Below, one piece after another: positions 13,601 through 26,119 of a stretch of 64,000 nucleotides of DNA. Each line of letters begins with the position of its first letter. Positions within the stretch are counted from its first letter, which is position 1. The stretch comes from Crotophaga sulcirostris (taxonomy: Eukaryota > Chordata > Aves > Cuculiformes > Crotophagidae). Made by a program: the position numbers and the translations under genes. The DNA is taken from NCBI GenBank assembly GCA_013397455.1, contig VYZB01000922.1:88565-152564 (forward strand), written 5' to 3'. The notes beneath the pieces are model-generated. The model did no database searches. It saw nothing but the letters and a program-made list of their open reading frames with translations, and was not told the origin of the DNA.

Positions 13601-13787
13601 TTATTTTTCACTACTACTCCTATGAAGTTAGCAGCAAGTATACGTACATCTCCGCGACGGCATCTCCGACTCCACAGAACTTCGCCAGCTCGTCGATGCC
13701 TTCTTCCCTGATGACGGTACTGTCCACGTCGAAGCACACCGCATCGGCGCTGCGGAAGATCTCTTTCAGCTCCAAGACGGATGCCAT
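7683..13787 (-). CDS. PSPH: Phosphoserine phosphatase
   Basis: PSPH removes phosphate from L-3-phosphoserine in the last step of serine synthesis, in the cytosol. Five coding exons on the minus strand: 13787-13648, 12959-12825, 11033-10888, 9683-9535 and 7793-7683 (TAA at 7685-7683). All phases agree and the total is 226 residues, against 225 in human. HAD-family motifs are present: FDVDST with the nucleophile and acid at D20 and D22, VSGGF in the third exon, the lysine in SGGKGK, and IGDGATD in the fourth exon for Mg2+ binding. The ATG at 13787 aligns with the human start. An upstream in-frame extension exists but crosses a probable acceptor at 13807-13808. The 5' UTR exon is inferred near 26.15 kb, next to CCT6A, giving a first intron of about 12 kb full of CR1. 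Confidence 0.97.
7966..8073 (+). mobile_element. CR1 LINE short 3' fragment in PSPH intron
   Basis: Carries the tgggaggtgtccctgccc block and ends ccattctatgattctatga. Heavily 5' truncated; lies about 170 bases upstream (gene sense) of the last PSPH exon. Confidence 0.9.
8638..9003 (-). mobile_element. CR1 LINE 3' fragment in PSPH intron
   Basis: Begins atcatagaatgggttgggc and runs through the aacacctccagggatggggc block to a divergent end near 9003. Confidence 0.9.
9950..10423 (+). mobile_element. CR1 LINE 3' fragment in PSPH intron
   Basis: Starts near the gatgatccaagggctggagc block and ends with ccatcctgtgattctgtgat. The long antisense open frame through it (10495-9953) is CR1-derived and is not a gene. 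Confidence 0.92.
11354..11575 (-). mobile_element. CR1 LINE fragment, GATACTGTG-tail subfamily
   Basis: Begins cacagtatcacaaggttgg and continues with the reverse complement of the motif actcgatgatctcagaggtc in diverged form. It is a different subfamily from the common ATTCTATG-tailed copies. Confidence 0.85.
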
Positions 13788-14349
13788 CTTTTTCGGAACC
13801 TTCTTACTGTGAGGGGACAAGATAAAGTCTTTCTCTGAGTGACAGCACTGCACTCTGTCTTGAGCCATTAGCGCAACTGGTCTGGTTCTTGCGAGGAGGG
13901 ACGAGCACAACCTGGTGGCCAGCTTTTATCAAAGAGCGCAAGTGGTGCTGGGGGTCTGGCTCGGCTGCTGATTTGCTCTTTGCTGTTGCTGCCTACTGAT
14001 GAGCAATGTACATCCCAGGTGGGCCGTGGAGCTTTGGGCAGCTGCTGATTTGCTCTCTGCAGGCTCAGCCTATTGACGTTCACATGGGGTTCAAGGTTGG
14101 AATACTTGGCATGTGCTGAACCATCAGAATGCCAACTGCTGCGTGGGACTTGCAATTCTCTGTCTCATTTTGCCCTCACCGCTCACATGGATCTTGATTT
14201 CTCACCAGACCCAGTCTCATGTGTCGAATGAGTTGCTGACAGAGATAGAAAAAGACACCCAGCCCTTAAGGATTTCCTTGATCACAGGAGACATAACTAT
14301 CTTAAACCATTGGTGAGTGGTTGTCCCTAAATCATGAAGGTTTAGATCC

Positions 14350-14570
14350 TTCTGGTGAGACACTGGAACAGGCTGCCCAGGGAAGTTGTGGGTGTCCCTT
14401 CCCTGGAAGTGTTGAAGGCCAGGTTGGAAGGGGTCTTGAGCAACCTGGTCCAGTGGGAGGTGTCCCTGCCCCATGAGAGGGGGTGGGACTGGATGGGCTT
14501 TGAGGTCCCTTCCAACCCAAACCATTCGATGATTCTGTGATTACATGATTCTATGATTGATTCTGCGATT
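14350..14570 (+). mobile_element. CR1 LINE 3' fragment
   Basis: Starts near gagacactggaacaggctgc and ends with a run of variant tail octamers (gattctgtgattacatgattctatgattg). Confidence 0.9.
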
Positions 14571-14782
14571 ATTTTCTGTGTCCTGATTAATATAAACTAA
14601 ATATTTTCAGCATCTATGAATGCACAGAAGGTTTGACCATTAGCACTGGGAATTGGTATTTGATCAAACCCAATCATGTCTAGGGCTTTGGAAACTTCAC
14701 TCAATGCCTTAGGATACCACAACAGCATGACACAACTTTTTCTATTGCAATGCCTGACAAAGGTTTATTTTCTTATGCAAGG

Positions 14783-15226
14783 AGGCCATGGAGTTGATGA
14801 AAGATTTAGAGGGGAAGCCACATAAGGAGCAGCTGAAGTCCCTGGGTCTGTTCAGCCTGGAGGAGGCTGAGGGGAGACCTCATGGTGCTCTGCAGCTTCC
14901 TCACCCGGGGAGGAGGAGGAGGAGCAGGCACTGAGCTCTTCTCTCTGGTGACCAAGGACAGGACCCCAGGGAACGGCAGGAAGATGTGCCAGGGGAGGGT
15001 TAGGTGGGCCATCAGGAGAAGGTTCTTCCCGCAGAGGGTGGTGGAGCACTGGAACAGCTCCCCAGGGAGGCAGTCACGGGGCCAAGGCTGACAATATTGC
15101 AGAAGCCTTTGGCCAACACCCTCAGCCCCACGGTGTGAATGTTGGGGTTGTCCTGTGCAGGGACAGGAGTTGGACTGGATGGTCCTTGTGGGTCTCTTCC
15201 AACTCAGGACATTCTATGATTCTCTT
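14783..15226 (+). mobile_element. CR1 LINE 3' fragment, subfamily with CAACTCAGGACATTC end
   Basis: Carries ctgttcagcctggaggaggc, a GGA-rich patch (gaggaggaggagcagg) and a tail reading ggacattctatgattct. It matches the inverted copy at 41772-42310, so the two belong to the same subfamily. Confidence 0.9.
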
Positions 15227-17395
15227 CGCTTTTATATCTGTCCACCTCAGAGCCCTGCTGAGCTTTACTTCTTCTGGTGATCAGAGGCACAAAGTATTAC
15301 TCAGCTATTTTCTTACACTACCCTGCTTACCTTGTGCTTCCTACTTTCATAAGGGAATTAATTGTGGATTTCACTATTTACCAGTCTGTACCGTTAGACA
15401 CAAATATACCTTCATGTTTATACCATTGCCCAGTTTTCTGTAAAAGCTTTTGTTGGTTGCCTCTTCTAACCTCGGGACTTCCCTTAGGACATGATCTGGG
15501 TAGCAGATAGGGGAAAAAATACCATCAAACAGCAGGTTATATACCTTCATTGTGTTCTATACGTTCATCTTTTGTTTTCCTCACACTAAACTGTTTTATT
15601 TTTCTCATATATATCATGTGAATTTTGATGGTGAGAGGCCTTACTCATGCAAGTTCCAAAAAAACTTTTCTTTTTTTCCCTTTTTGGACGAGCTGTGCAT
15701 CCCAGATACGAAAGACATCCAGTAAAGATGGAGATGATCATTGTGGAAACACACAGGCGCTGATTGGTACCAGTGTAGTGAGACAGGAGTCATCTAAGGA
15801 TGACACAGTGTAAGCACCAGTTTCTGAGGTGATTTCTGTGTGTGCACTGAGAGATCACAGCTACATAGTTAATGGTCAAAGCAGGAACAGGAACCTTTGG
15901 ATTTATTCCCATGACTGGTAACCATATGGGAAATATCGGGACACAAAAGGCTTTATAAGAAATTACCATAATCACTAAAAAAATGTATAGAACACACACA
16001 CTCATCTTTTATCTGTTTGTGTGTATAGAATAAAGGAGAATACTCCAGTCCTTCATTGAAAGGTAAAAGTCTATAAATTAAGGCACCAAGCCTAATGGGT
16101 GAAACCTGTTGTGAACAGTTAAGAATCCTCTTTGTAAGAGATGATCTCTCTTAAATCTGTATTAGTCTCTATTAAAGAGGTAGATACGAAATAGCAAGAA
16201 ACGGAGAGCAAGTCACATTAAAGACAAAGCTTCCAAAGGCAGCCATGAAGCAGTACTGTTTGAGAGCCATTCTAGCTATCCTGGAGATTTTTGGAGTGAA
16301 CACTCTGCGTGGGTTCATGGCTTCTGGACAAGGGTGAGAAGGTGGCACAGTGTCTTCCTCTGTGCTCATCTGCACCACAGGTGTGAATGAAAATGGGAGA
16401 GCCAGTACCACCCAGCCTGTACGGCCCTCCTGTGCATCTGGTTTGGGTGTGGGGAGGTGGAACAGCACCTGGGCTCAGCCTCCCCAGTGTGCCCCAAAGC
16501 AAGGGTGAGCGGGTACACAGTGAAGAGATGTTCCAGAAAAGAGCTTTTACAAACTCCACCTCTGGGAAAGGTAGAAACAAGGACAGGTTTCTGCTCGTGG
16601 TGCATCAGAGCTGTCTCATGCATGGACATACCGTAAAGCTCTGGTCCAACCTTAGAAGCATCACTAAGGAATGGTTTGCCACAGACAACATGTTTTTCTG
16701 TATTCTCTTATAAACCACTGACTGCATTTACAGCACTGGATGTGTCAGAAATACAGCCAGATGCCATCAGCACATGAGCAACCACTCTCTCTTAAGTGAC
16801 CATGAGCATAAAAGCTTTCCTCTGACAGAGACCAACTCTGAGCTAAGACTTGGCAGCAGGTGGACAGGCGACACGTGCATCCCAGGTTTACTTTGTGTTG
16901 GCCTTGACTTGACGTTGGCTCCACAGCCGTGTTTATATTGTCAGTGGAAGATGTTGATTTTCTGAGCAGGAGGGCTTGGACTTTGGGGCAGGCCTTGACA
17001 GCCATTGGCTCGATGTGTTTGTGCAGTGGACTTCACAAAAACCATACATCCACTAACATTTTTGAAATGGCAGGGTGTTACTTTTTTCCAGCCTACTGGA
17101 AATGACAAAGTCCACCAAAAATTCAGTCATGGGTTTGGTGCCAATTTTAAAGATTTACTCTACTGGACAAACTTGTTGCATCACTGTGGTGTGACATTTG
17201 CGTCATGGTGTTCCAGCACTGATTCCTTATTATGCAAAGCTGTCACGTTGCCTCATGCTAACCTGAGGTTGCACTGCAACGTTACCATGTTATGATGCAA
17301 TATCGCTGTGTGGGGACACCACACCGTGATGGGATTTCTTGGTGAGAACCTGAAACATATTTCTGGCAATCCCAAGCACAACTCCAGGGCAGAGA

Positions 17396-17700
17396 ATGGA
17401 TTGAGAGCAGCCCTGAGGAGGACTTGAGGTACTGGGGGATGAGAAGCTCAACATGAGCCGGCAAAGTGTGCTCGCAGCCCGGAAAGCCAAAGCATGTCCT
17501 GAGCTGCATCCAAAGCAGTGGGACCAGCAGGGTGAGGGAGGGAATTCTGCCCCTCTGCTCTGCTCTGGTGAGACCCCACCTGGAGCCCTGTGTCCAGTTC
17601 TGGAGTCCTCAGCACAAGAAGGACCTGGAGCTGTTGGAGTGAGGCCAGAGGAGGCCATGGAGATGATCCAAGGGCTGGAGCAGCTATGGAAGCAGGTCCA
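17396..17700 (+). mobile_element. CR1 LINE internal fragment lacking the 3' tail
   Basis: Contains the block around tgggggatgagaagctcaac, cagagg-type linker and gagatgatccaagggctgg. It stops near 17700 without the usual 3' octamers, so it is truncated on both sides. Confidence 0.8.
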
Positions 17701-18627
17701 GCTATTGCAGGAAGTGCTGGTGGCAGGAAAAGCAAAGTTTAGGAGTTTGGGGTGGTTGTCTTGGTATGCAATAAGGCTCTTCTGCTCCTATTTGTAGAGC
17801 TCCAGGGGTCACCATCAGCTCCAGAGGCTGTAAAATGCCATTCCACATGATAACATGCCAATTGCAGCAACTGGTGAGTTGTTTTCCAAGCCCTAAACGT
17901 ACATGAGAGCATTAAGGCAAGGCTATCAGTGATTGAGTAAAGGGCAACAGGAGTGAGGGAAAACAAAAGCAGGAGAAGAGGTTCTGCTCCTTCCCTTGTT
18001 TTCCAAGTTTTCACTGGGCCATCCTGGCACGGTGTTCACCAGGAAGCAGACTGGAATTCACCTCCAGGTAAGCATGCAGAGGAAATAAGGACAGACGTGG
18101 TAGCTTCTCCACAGGAAAGTGTCACTTGGAAATATGAACAAAAATAATTGAAGGTGTGTAAAACCTTTCTATGGACAAATCTCTGACAGCTGTAGTAAGG
18201 GAACAGCAGTTTTTTATTCCAGAGTGGCATAAGCCTCTACAGTTGGCAGAGAATAATTACTCTGAAACACAGGGCACCTGATTCCTTAAATGTGTTGATG
18301 TTTTAATGAGATGCTAAGAAGGAAGAAATTCCCATAAATAATGGGTTCTGTCTCCATATGACAAACAGAGGTAGAAAATATCTGAGCTTTCTGCTGTTGA
18401 ATTTCAGACAGGTAATCTATTCCTATTCTGTTATTTGCATGTTGTAAAAGCATCCAAGCAGCAAACATTTCAACAGGTCTGATAAAATATTGTGGGGAAA
18501 AGCTGAAGAGAAGAAAACTGGAAAGATAAGAAATAATGGGCAAAGAAGCGACTAGAGAAGACATAAGACAGAAGTGACAGGGAGAGAGGTAGGTCAAAAC
18601 TTGAGATAAAGATGGTAAAAAAAGGAA

Positions 18628-19022
18628 ATCATAGAACCATTAAGGCTGGAAAAGGCCTCTAAGCACATCCAGTCCAAATGTCAGCCCAGCCCCACCGTGC
18701 CTGCTAAACTGTGTCCTGAAGTGCTGCATCTACAAGTTTTTTGAACCCAACCAGGGATGGGGATTCCACCACTGCCCTGGGCAGCCTCTGCCAGGTCTTC
18801 ACCTCTCTGTCAGTGAAGAAAATATTCCTAATAACCAATCTGAACCTCCCCTCACGCACCTTGAGGCCATTTCCTCTTGTCCTATCACTTGTTACTTGGG
18901 AGAAGAGACCAGCACTCTCCTCACCACAACCTCCTTTCAGGGAGCTGCAGAGAGCGATGAGCCTCCTCTTCTCCAGGTTGAACAGACCTAGGTCCCTCAG
19001 CCACTCCCATGAGATCTACTTG
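18628..19022 (-). mobile_element. CR1 LINE 3' fragment
   Basis: Begins atcatagaaccattaaggctgg, then the subfamily block around gatggggattccaccactgc. Similar to the copy at 47938-48235. Confidence 0.88.
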
Positions 19023-20859
19023 CCTCCAGACTATGAAACCCTTAATTTGGCCATTTGGAAAAACCCTGGCATTTCCACAAATAATAGTTCTGTTTCATAA
19101 CAGAGAAGGTGGAGCCCCAGGAGCGAGCACAGGAATTATGTAAGACCGTGTGTCGAAGGGAAACAACTGCAATCTCTTCTGTTTGCTGACCCTTCGGAGA
19201 AGGGCACTTGCCGCGCTGTGAAAAACAAACATCTGCAGTATCTGCTACACATAATGCAAAAGGAAGGAGTAAATGGTAAACTCAGAACTCCAGGTGTTCT
19301 AGGCTAGTATGTTTGGATGAGATCTTGATGACATCTCAGAACCCTCATTGTGACTAGATGTCACTTGTTTGTGTAGTTCAGCTTTCAGAAGCACTGCCAT
19401 GCTGCTACTTTGCATTACGTTCACATTTATTGCTGTGAAAAAGTGAAGACTGGGTAAATCTTAATGAAATATTACCTAAAATATCTTTTGAAACACATGT
19501 CTCAGGAATATCCTATAGTTTGGGACCAGTCTCTTATGGTTTTGATTCAGATTCACTTTCCCATTTAACAAGGAGACAGTGAGCACTTTCCAAAAGTTGA
19601 GGCTGCGCAAGAAGCCCAGTTTTGGTCTTGCTTTGCCCTGAGTTATTTCACTGCTATCAGTTAAGTTAATCCAAGTTTGCACTGGTGTGGATGAGAACAG
19701 AATCACCCAGAGCTACATTCCCACAGTGGAGTAATATTGCATTGAGTATGCAATGAGAGCAACAGAAATGTAGCCACCTTAAACTGCTGCTCTTGCATTG
19801 AGGAGAAACTGCTGCTTAGAGTGTGGGATTTGGAGAAAATTGGTCTTGAAACTTTTCTCAGGACCTGTTTCTGCTGCAGGAGTTGTCCTGCTCATCAGTG
19901 TTTCCATGCTATTAATTTAAACAACCACTTAATCCTCACTGTTTCTACTCCTGTGTCTGTAAAATGAGAATACAGCAATACAGGTTCTTTGCGCTGAGGT
20001 TTAATTCTCAGTATTAGCAGTATGTTCTGAAAGCTTTAGAGGAAAGGGATTTAAGCAGATTAGTTATATTAAATCAAATAGTGAGAATGTTTATATCCCA
20101 GCAAGTACTACTCTTTAAAGTCCACCCCATCTATCCATAATTGTGAGTTTCAGTGTGAGAATAGAAGGATTCCACTCCTAACCTCACTAAGCTTGTGTCA
20201 CACTTCTTGGTTTTCCATTTAGATTTCAAAGGTAGTGACACAAACCTGTGTGCAAGTCAAGAGATGAACTGTCCACATCTATGCACCAATACCTGAACAG
20301 CAGTGCCTAAGTGGATTTAGTCAGGTACCTTTTAAAAAGCAGTTGAAAAGCAGCTGAGGGACCCTGACGGATGTTGACATACACCTCCCAGCTCTCCAAT
20401 CCCCTCCTGCCTGTCCCGACAAAATGATGATGCTTCCCCCCTGCACGATTGCATCATTCATTCATGCTGCTGTTATAAAACAGGCACCACCCTGTTGCTG
20501 CATCTTGCAGGGCAGCACAGTCACTGCCCCAGAAGAAGGTATTCTTCATTTTCTACACTAGAAAAATATGATAAGTGTTATGGACCTGACATGCCAAATG
20601 CCAACCCCTTCAAAACTAAGAGAAAAAATTATTCCCAGTGACTTACAGTATTGTACTGGCCGTGGCTGTTGCTGCTGCTGCAAACCTCTTGGCTGCACAA
20701 GAAAAGAAGTGATCAGCTGAGACCTTCAGTCACATAAGTGCAACGGCACGGGCTGAGCTGGAAGAAAGCCACATTTTGTAAATCACTCTTTTATAATCTG
20801 CTGAGTAAGCCGGCCGGGATGTTTTTTTTAAAGGGTTGCACACATGTAACCAGAGAAGT

Positions 20860-21130
20860 CCAGCTGTTCGCTGGCAGGCGTAGGGAAGAGAGGTGTAACC
20901 TTGCCGGCGTTGGGGGAGGAGCTCGGGCCCAGTTTGGGGCGCTCCCAGCTTGGGTAGGCACGGCTTGGCAGGGAGCAGACCCTGCACAAGATGATGAGGA
21001 GCTCGCCCACCCGGCTCAGCCAGCCCGTGCCACCTCTGAGGAGGACAAGATGGGGCTCGGCAGACTCGCTCCAGCGCAGGAGGGCGAGGGGCGAGTGCCA
21101 AGGAGAGGCTCTGACAAGCAGCAGGCAGGA
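20860..21130. other. GC-rich patch inside the PSPH intron
   Basis: Base composition rises clearly here relative to its flanks, with several CpG sites (for example gctcgggcccag and cgctccagcgcagg). It carries an open frame of 164 codons on the plus strand (20738-21232) that I do not recognise and that has no visible splice or family support. It may be a small CpG island or an old GC-rich repeat. Confidence 0.35.
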
Positions 21131-21796
21131 GATTCCCTTGGCGTGAAATCAGAGAGGGACTCTGTTTTCTTTCCCTGTGGACGAGATGAAAGGTTTAGTG
21201 AGTTCAGGTTGCAATATTACACTTTGGCTTAAGCTGTTACTCAGTGCACCAGAGTTTGCAGTGTTACACGCACACAATATCAAATCAAAATTAATCGAAA
21301 GCTTTGAAGGCAAAATTAAAACACCTGCTTGCGAGAAGGCTCTGTTTCATTTCCCCAAATGCAATGTTGTCACAAGCAGTGGAAAAATTGCCAAACTTGT
21401 CTCTGCTCGTGTTTTGGCATCCCACAGCAGAGCTTCCCTCAGATGTGGCTGTGGACATGCGTGAGGAAACGGGAGGCTGCCAGCGCAGAGCGATGAAGCT
21501 GGTTGTGTGATTGAAGGTCAAGAAAGCCAGATTTAGCTGATTTAGCTGCTTTCGCTTGCTTGTGATAGGGGTCTTATGACTGCTGCTCATCATGAAAGAC
21601 TGTTCTGCATGACTGGATGCAGCAGTGACATTCTATGCATGCCATTCAGGCAGTAATTCCCCTCAAAACTATATGCATTAATTAAAATCAATAGCCTTGG
21701 ATGCCTCTCCTCCCATGTCTTCCTTTATGTTTCTCTCAGTACATGACCAATTGTCAGCAGGAGCATCTATCAGTAACGTCTTATGTCAGAAAAAGT

Positions 21797-22035
21797 TAGG
21801 AAAGTTATGTTAGGAAAAAGTTCTTCCCTGAAAGGGTGATTGGCCATTGGAATGCGCTGCCCAGGGAGGTGGTGGAGTCACCAACCCTGGAGGTGTTTAA
21901 GGGGAGATTGGCTGAGGCACTCAGTGCCAGGGTTTAGATGCTGGGTTGGTGTTGGTGTTGGGTTATGGGTTGGACTCGATGATCTCAGAGGTCCTTTCCA
22001 ACCTTGTGATACTGTGATACTGTGAAACTGTGAAA
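21797..22035 (+). mobile_element. CR1 LINE 3' fragment, GATACTGTG-tail subfamily
   Basis: Reads through aatgcgctgcccagggaggt and ggactcgatgatctcagagg, then ends gatactgtgatactgtga. A clean example of the subfamily with the GATACTGTG tail. Confidence 0.9.
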
Positions 22036-23671
22036 AAGGTGGGACCAAACCCCTTTGCTGCAAAACTGGTGACATAGGTCACTCTTGGGCCTGGTCGTGT
22101 TTGTTGGTTTTATCGCGGCAGGACAGCATGTTATAAAACAGATGTAGAAATCATTTCTGTGAATGAGGTTAAATGAAAACAGATTTTGATAAAGATGAAA
22201 GAAAACTGCTTTTACTGAGAATCTCAGGGGTTTTTTTGCCAAGATAAGCAGTGCATGATTTGACTAAGAGAATTGCTGCTGAATATTGCATGAAGGATTG
22301 CATGAAGGATGAAGGCTTAGTTTAATGGACACATTGGTTGTAATTCAGTTAAATAATTTGATTATAATCTGATGTAATTTCTAGTAAATCTACTGATTTC
22401 CAAGGACAATTTAGGCCTAGTAAGCATCAGCTGCATTTTTACTATGCATTCAAAATAAATAATGCAGGTCAACAACTACAACTAAAAGACTGAAAAACGA
22501 AGAAAAGCTTGTTCTGACGTCTAAAAAATGCTGCAAAATGGGGACTTCATGTGAGAATGCTAATAAGAAATATGACTATACCATAAAATAATTATCTGCA
22601 GACAGGTGACGCAGGAAAGAAACAGAGAGCTCTGCTGGGAAGCTGTAAGAGGATGTTCAGGAATAATGAAAAGCACAACTCGCATGGGTGGGTGCCTATC
22701 AATACAAGCACAGCACTGAACTCTTGTACGTGACTACGAAACCTCTCCATTTGTACAAAAAGTGGAAACCACTTACATGAGGGTCTAGAATGAATTGGAC
22801 AAGGGCTTTCCTTTTTCCTCTTTTTTTTCTAAAAAAAAAAAAGACATCTAAAATTCAAAGTAATTTTTCCCAGAACTTTATGTTCCTACAGCAATAATTC
22901 CCCTCACAAACCTGGACCTGCTTTGGGAATGGTCACATCACTGCCAGCAGCCAGCCCCACAGCTCGCAGGTGTTTAGGATGGAGAATTCCTGCCTTTCCA
23001 CAAGACACCACATCACAGCAGCAAGGAAAATATAAAATACAATGTGCCCACTTCTGTGCAGATGGGTTTGACAAGACTGCCCTCTGCTGAGGACAGCCCC
23101 AAGAGAGGATCAAGGCAAAAATAAAGATTACGAACCAGAGAAAAAAGATCAGCAAAATGTTTGTGTGTGACCTGTTGGCTACAGAATCCGGCGCAGAGCT
23201 GGAAATTCAGGTGTTTTAACCAGGCATTGCACCTCAAATATTAGCAGTGCAGCCTCTCAGGGCTGGGTTGGCGTGGTTTATTTTGTTATGGTTTCAGCAG
23301 ACCAGCAGCATCCCAACAAAAGTGAAGTCTACACTTTAACAGAGTTCCAGAGCCAACTATGAATGCCAAGTGTAATTTCCTGCATTTTGCAATTTCTAAT
23401 GTTTATTTCTAATGATCACAGTATCAGAACAGAAAGCCCAGCCACTATACTGAAGAGGCAGTGTTAAAATATTTCACAAGACCTACGCACTGCTCAGCTA
23501 AGCGAAAGAACTCAGTGCATTAAGTTCAAACACTGACTCCACTTAAAACATTTAATACCCAGAAACTCAAGCATATTAGCAGCTCTCTCTCTCCAGCCCT
23601 GCCAGGTCAGACTGACGGGCCAAGCATGGGAGTCCTCCTGCACTCAGGAGAGGTGTAGATAACACATGTCA

Positions 23672-24520
23672 GAAGGCCGGGATGCCATCCAGAGGGACCT
23701 GGGCAAGTTGGAGAATTGAGACCACGTGAACCTCATATGGTTCAACAATGCCAAGTGCAATGTCCTACACCTGAGTCAGGGCAATCCTTACTTTCAAAGC
23801 AGGCTGGTGGATGGTGTGATTGAGCGCAGCCCTGTGGAGAAGGACTTGGGGCGCTGGGGGATGAGAACCTGGATATGAGCCAAAAAAGTGTGCTTGCAGC
23901 CCAGAAGGCCAACTGTGTCCTGGGCTGCACCCAGAGCAGTGGGACCAGCAGGGGAGGGAGGGGATTCTGTCACGCTGCCCTGCTCTGGTGAGACCCCACC
24001 TGGAGCCCTGTGTCCAGTTCTGGAGTCCTCAGCACAGGAAGGACCTGGAGCTGTTGGAGCGAGGCCAGAGGAGGCCACGGAGATGATCCAAGGGCTGGAG
24101 CAGCTCCTGTGCGAGGACAGGCTGGGAGAGTTGGGGTTGTTGAGCCTGGAGAAGAGAAGGCTGTGGGGAGACCTTAGAGCAGCATCCAGTGCTGAAAGGG
24201 GCTCCAGGAAAGCTGGGGAGGGGCTCTTGATCAGGGGGTGCAGGGACAGGATGAGGGGGAAGGGTTTTCAGCTGGAAGAGGGGAGATTGAGATGAGATCT
24301 TAGGGAGAAATGTTTTGGTGTGAGGGTGGGGAGGCCCTGTCCCAGGTTTCCCAGAGCGGTGGTGGCTGCCCCATCCCTGGAGGTGTTGAAGGCCAGGCTG
24401 GATGGGGCTTGGAGCCCCCTGATCCCGTGGGAGGTGTCCCTGCTCATGGCAAGAGTCGGAACTGGGCTGGCTTTGAGGTCCCTTCCAACCCAACACCCCT
24501 TCCTCACCAGCCATGATTCT
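23672..24520 (+). mobile_element. Longest CR1 LINE fragment of the window
   Basis: Starts in the end of the reverse-transcriptase ORF region (ggatgccatccagagggacc), passes ctggagctgttggagcgagg, and ends just before the tail, near caacccaacacccc. About 850 bases. Confidence 0.92.
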
Positions 24521-24995
24521 GTGCTAAGGGCAGAGGAGCTGTGATTGACCTCAGCTCTGCATTTTTACCAGGAACAACTCTGATCATTAATTCTACCCGC
24601 TTAACTATTAATTCTACTGATCTGGTGTTAAATCACGGGGTTTAATCATTTACCCTCCTGGTTCTGCCACCGTGCTGGGGGCGACTGTCACATAAGCGGG
24701 TGGCATTAACGACCAAGCAGCGCTGCCCATGCTGATACAAGAAGTAGTTACTCTTGCAAAAAGTGGAATATTTTGATTTAAGCTAAAGTAGAGTTAAGTT
24801 TCATCTAAGTAACTGTATTTTTTGAAAGTTAGACAGAATGACCCTCTGACAGCATGTTTTCTTTATAGCATGGGGTTTTTTTCAAAGTGTTTTTCCACTA
24901 TTCAGGGAAAAATTATAACATCTTGTGTTAAGTATGGTATGTGCTATACGGATGTGTCTTCACCACTGTTTGCAGACTTTCTCTGACTAAAACTT

Positions 24996-25083
24996 ATAGA
25001 ATCACAGAATGGTTTTGGTTGCTAAAGCTCATCCAATCCCACCCCCGTTGCCACAGGCAGGGACACCTCCCACTGGATCAGGC
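24996..25083 (-). mobile_element. CR1 LINE very short 3' fragment
   Basis: Only the terminal block is present: tagaatcacagaatggtttt through gggacacctcccactggatc. Confidence 0.85.
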
Positions 25084-25278
25084 AAAAATACAAGGTCAGA
25101 TACAGAGCTGGCTCCACAGCTCAAATTAGCAGAGATTTGGCTGTTGTAAAGTTCATAATAAAATTAAAATTAGTCCTTGGAAAGTAATAGAATATGCATA
25201 AGATTTCTGGGAAAATTTATACGTATGCATGTAAGTGAGAAATATATTCTGTCCCCAGCTCTTGTCTTGTTACCAATA

Positions 25279-25745
25279 TAAGGAGGACATGGAACTGTTA
25301 GAACGGGTCCAGAGGAGGCCACGGAGATGGAGCACCTCTGCTATGAGCTCAGGCTCAGAGTCAGGCTTGTTCATCTGGGAGAAGGCTTCAGGGAGAACTT
25401 AGAGCAGCCTCCAGTACTGAAAGGGGCCCCAGGAAAGCTCTGGAGGAGCTTTTTACAAGGGCATGGAGTGACGGGATGAGGAGGAATAGCTTTGCATTGG
25501 AAGGGGGAAGATTTAGATTAGACATTAGGAAGAAATTCTTCACGATGAGGGTGGGAGGCCCTGTCCCAGGTTGCCCAGAGCAGTGGTGGCTGCCCCATCC
25601 CTGGAGGTGTTGAAGGCCAGGTTGGATGGGGCTTGGAGCCCCCTGATCCCGTGGGAGGTGTCCCTGCCCAGGGCAGGGGGTGGGGGTTTAAGGATGGGCT
25701 TTCAGGTCCCTTCCAACCCAAACCATTCCATGGTTCTGTGATAGA
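25279..25745 (+). mobile_element. CR1 LINE 3' fragment
   Basis: Diverged 5' half (gaacgggtccagaggaggcc) and well-kept 3' half ending ccattccatggttctgtgat. Confidence 0.9.
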
Positions 25746-25841
25746 AATCATTCCCTCACTTGTAGAGCACTGAAATAAAGGATGCTGCTTTCTAAAATTC
25801 AAAACAAGGCTGGAGAGAGTCTATTTGCCGGCATTTTCAGT

Positions 25842-26105
25842 ATCATAGAATCACAGAAATCGCTTGGCAGGAAAAGACCTCTGAGAGCATCGAGCCCAGT
25901 AGTCCCTGTCCACTACTGACCCAGATCCCTCCGCACCTCATTCACCTGTCTTTTAAAGCCCTCCAGGGATGGAGACGCCACCCCCTCCCTGGGCAGCCTC
26001 TGCCCGTGCCTGACCACCCTTTCGGGGACGGAATTGTTCCTGATGTCTAGTCTGAACCTGCCCTGGGGCAACTCGAGGCCACAAGCACCAGCCCAGACCC
26101 CTCGC
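25842..26105 (-). mobile_element. CR1 LINE fragment abutting the PSPH/CCT6A promoter
   Basis: Begins tcatagaatcacagaaatcgc and belongs to the subfamily with an actactgacccagatccct block. It ends about 50 bases before the GC-rich promoter. Confidence 0.87.
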
Positions 26106-26119
26106 TCCAACCATCTTCC

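Noticed and set aside
13620..13910. Longer PSPH N-terminus from an upstream in-frame ATG
   Set aside because: It runs through a probable acceptor (ctcacag at 13807-13813), and the downstream ATG aligns with the human start.
16990..17300. Possible old DNA-transposon or LTR segment
   Set aside because: No terminal repeats or family motif could be identified.
20738..21464. Open frames in the GC-rich patch and the following region of the PSPH intron
   Set aside because: No domain recognised and no phase-consistent exon structure; the 21177-21464 frame looked vaguely transposase-like but no motif could be named.
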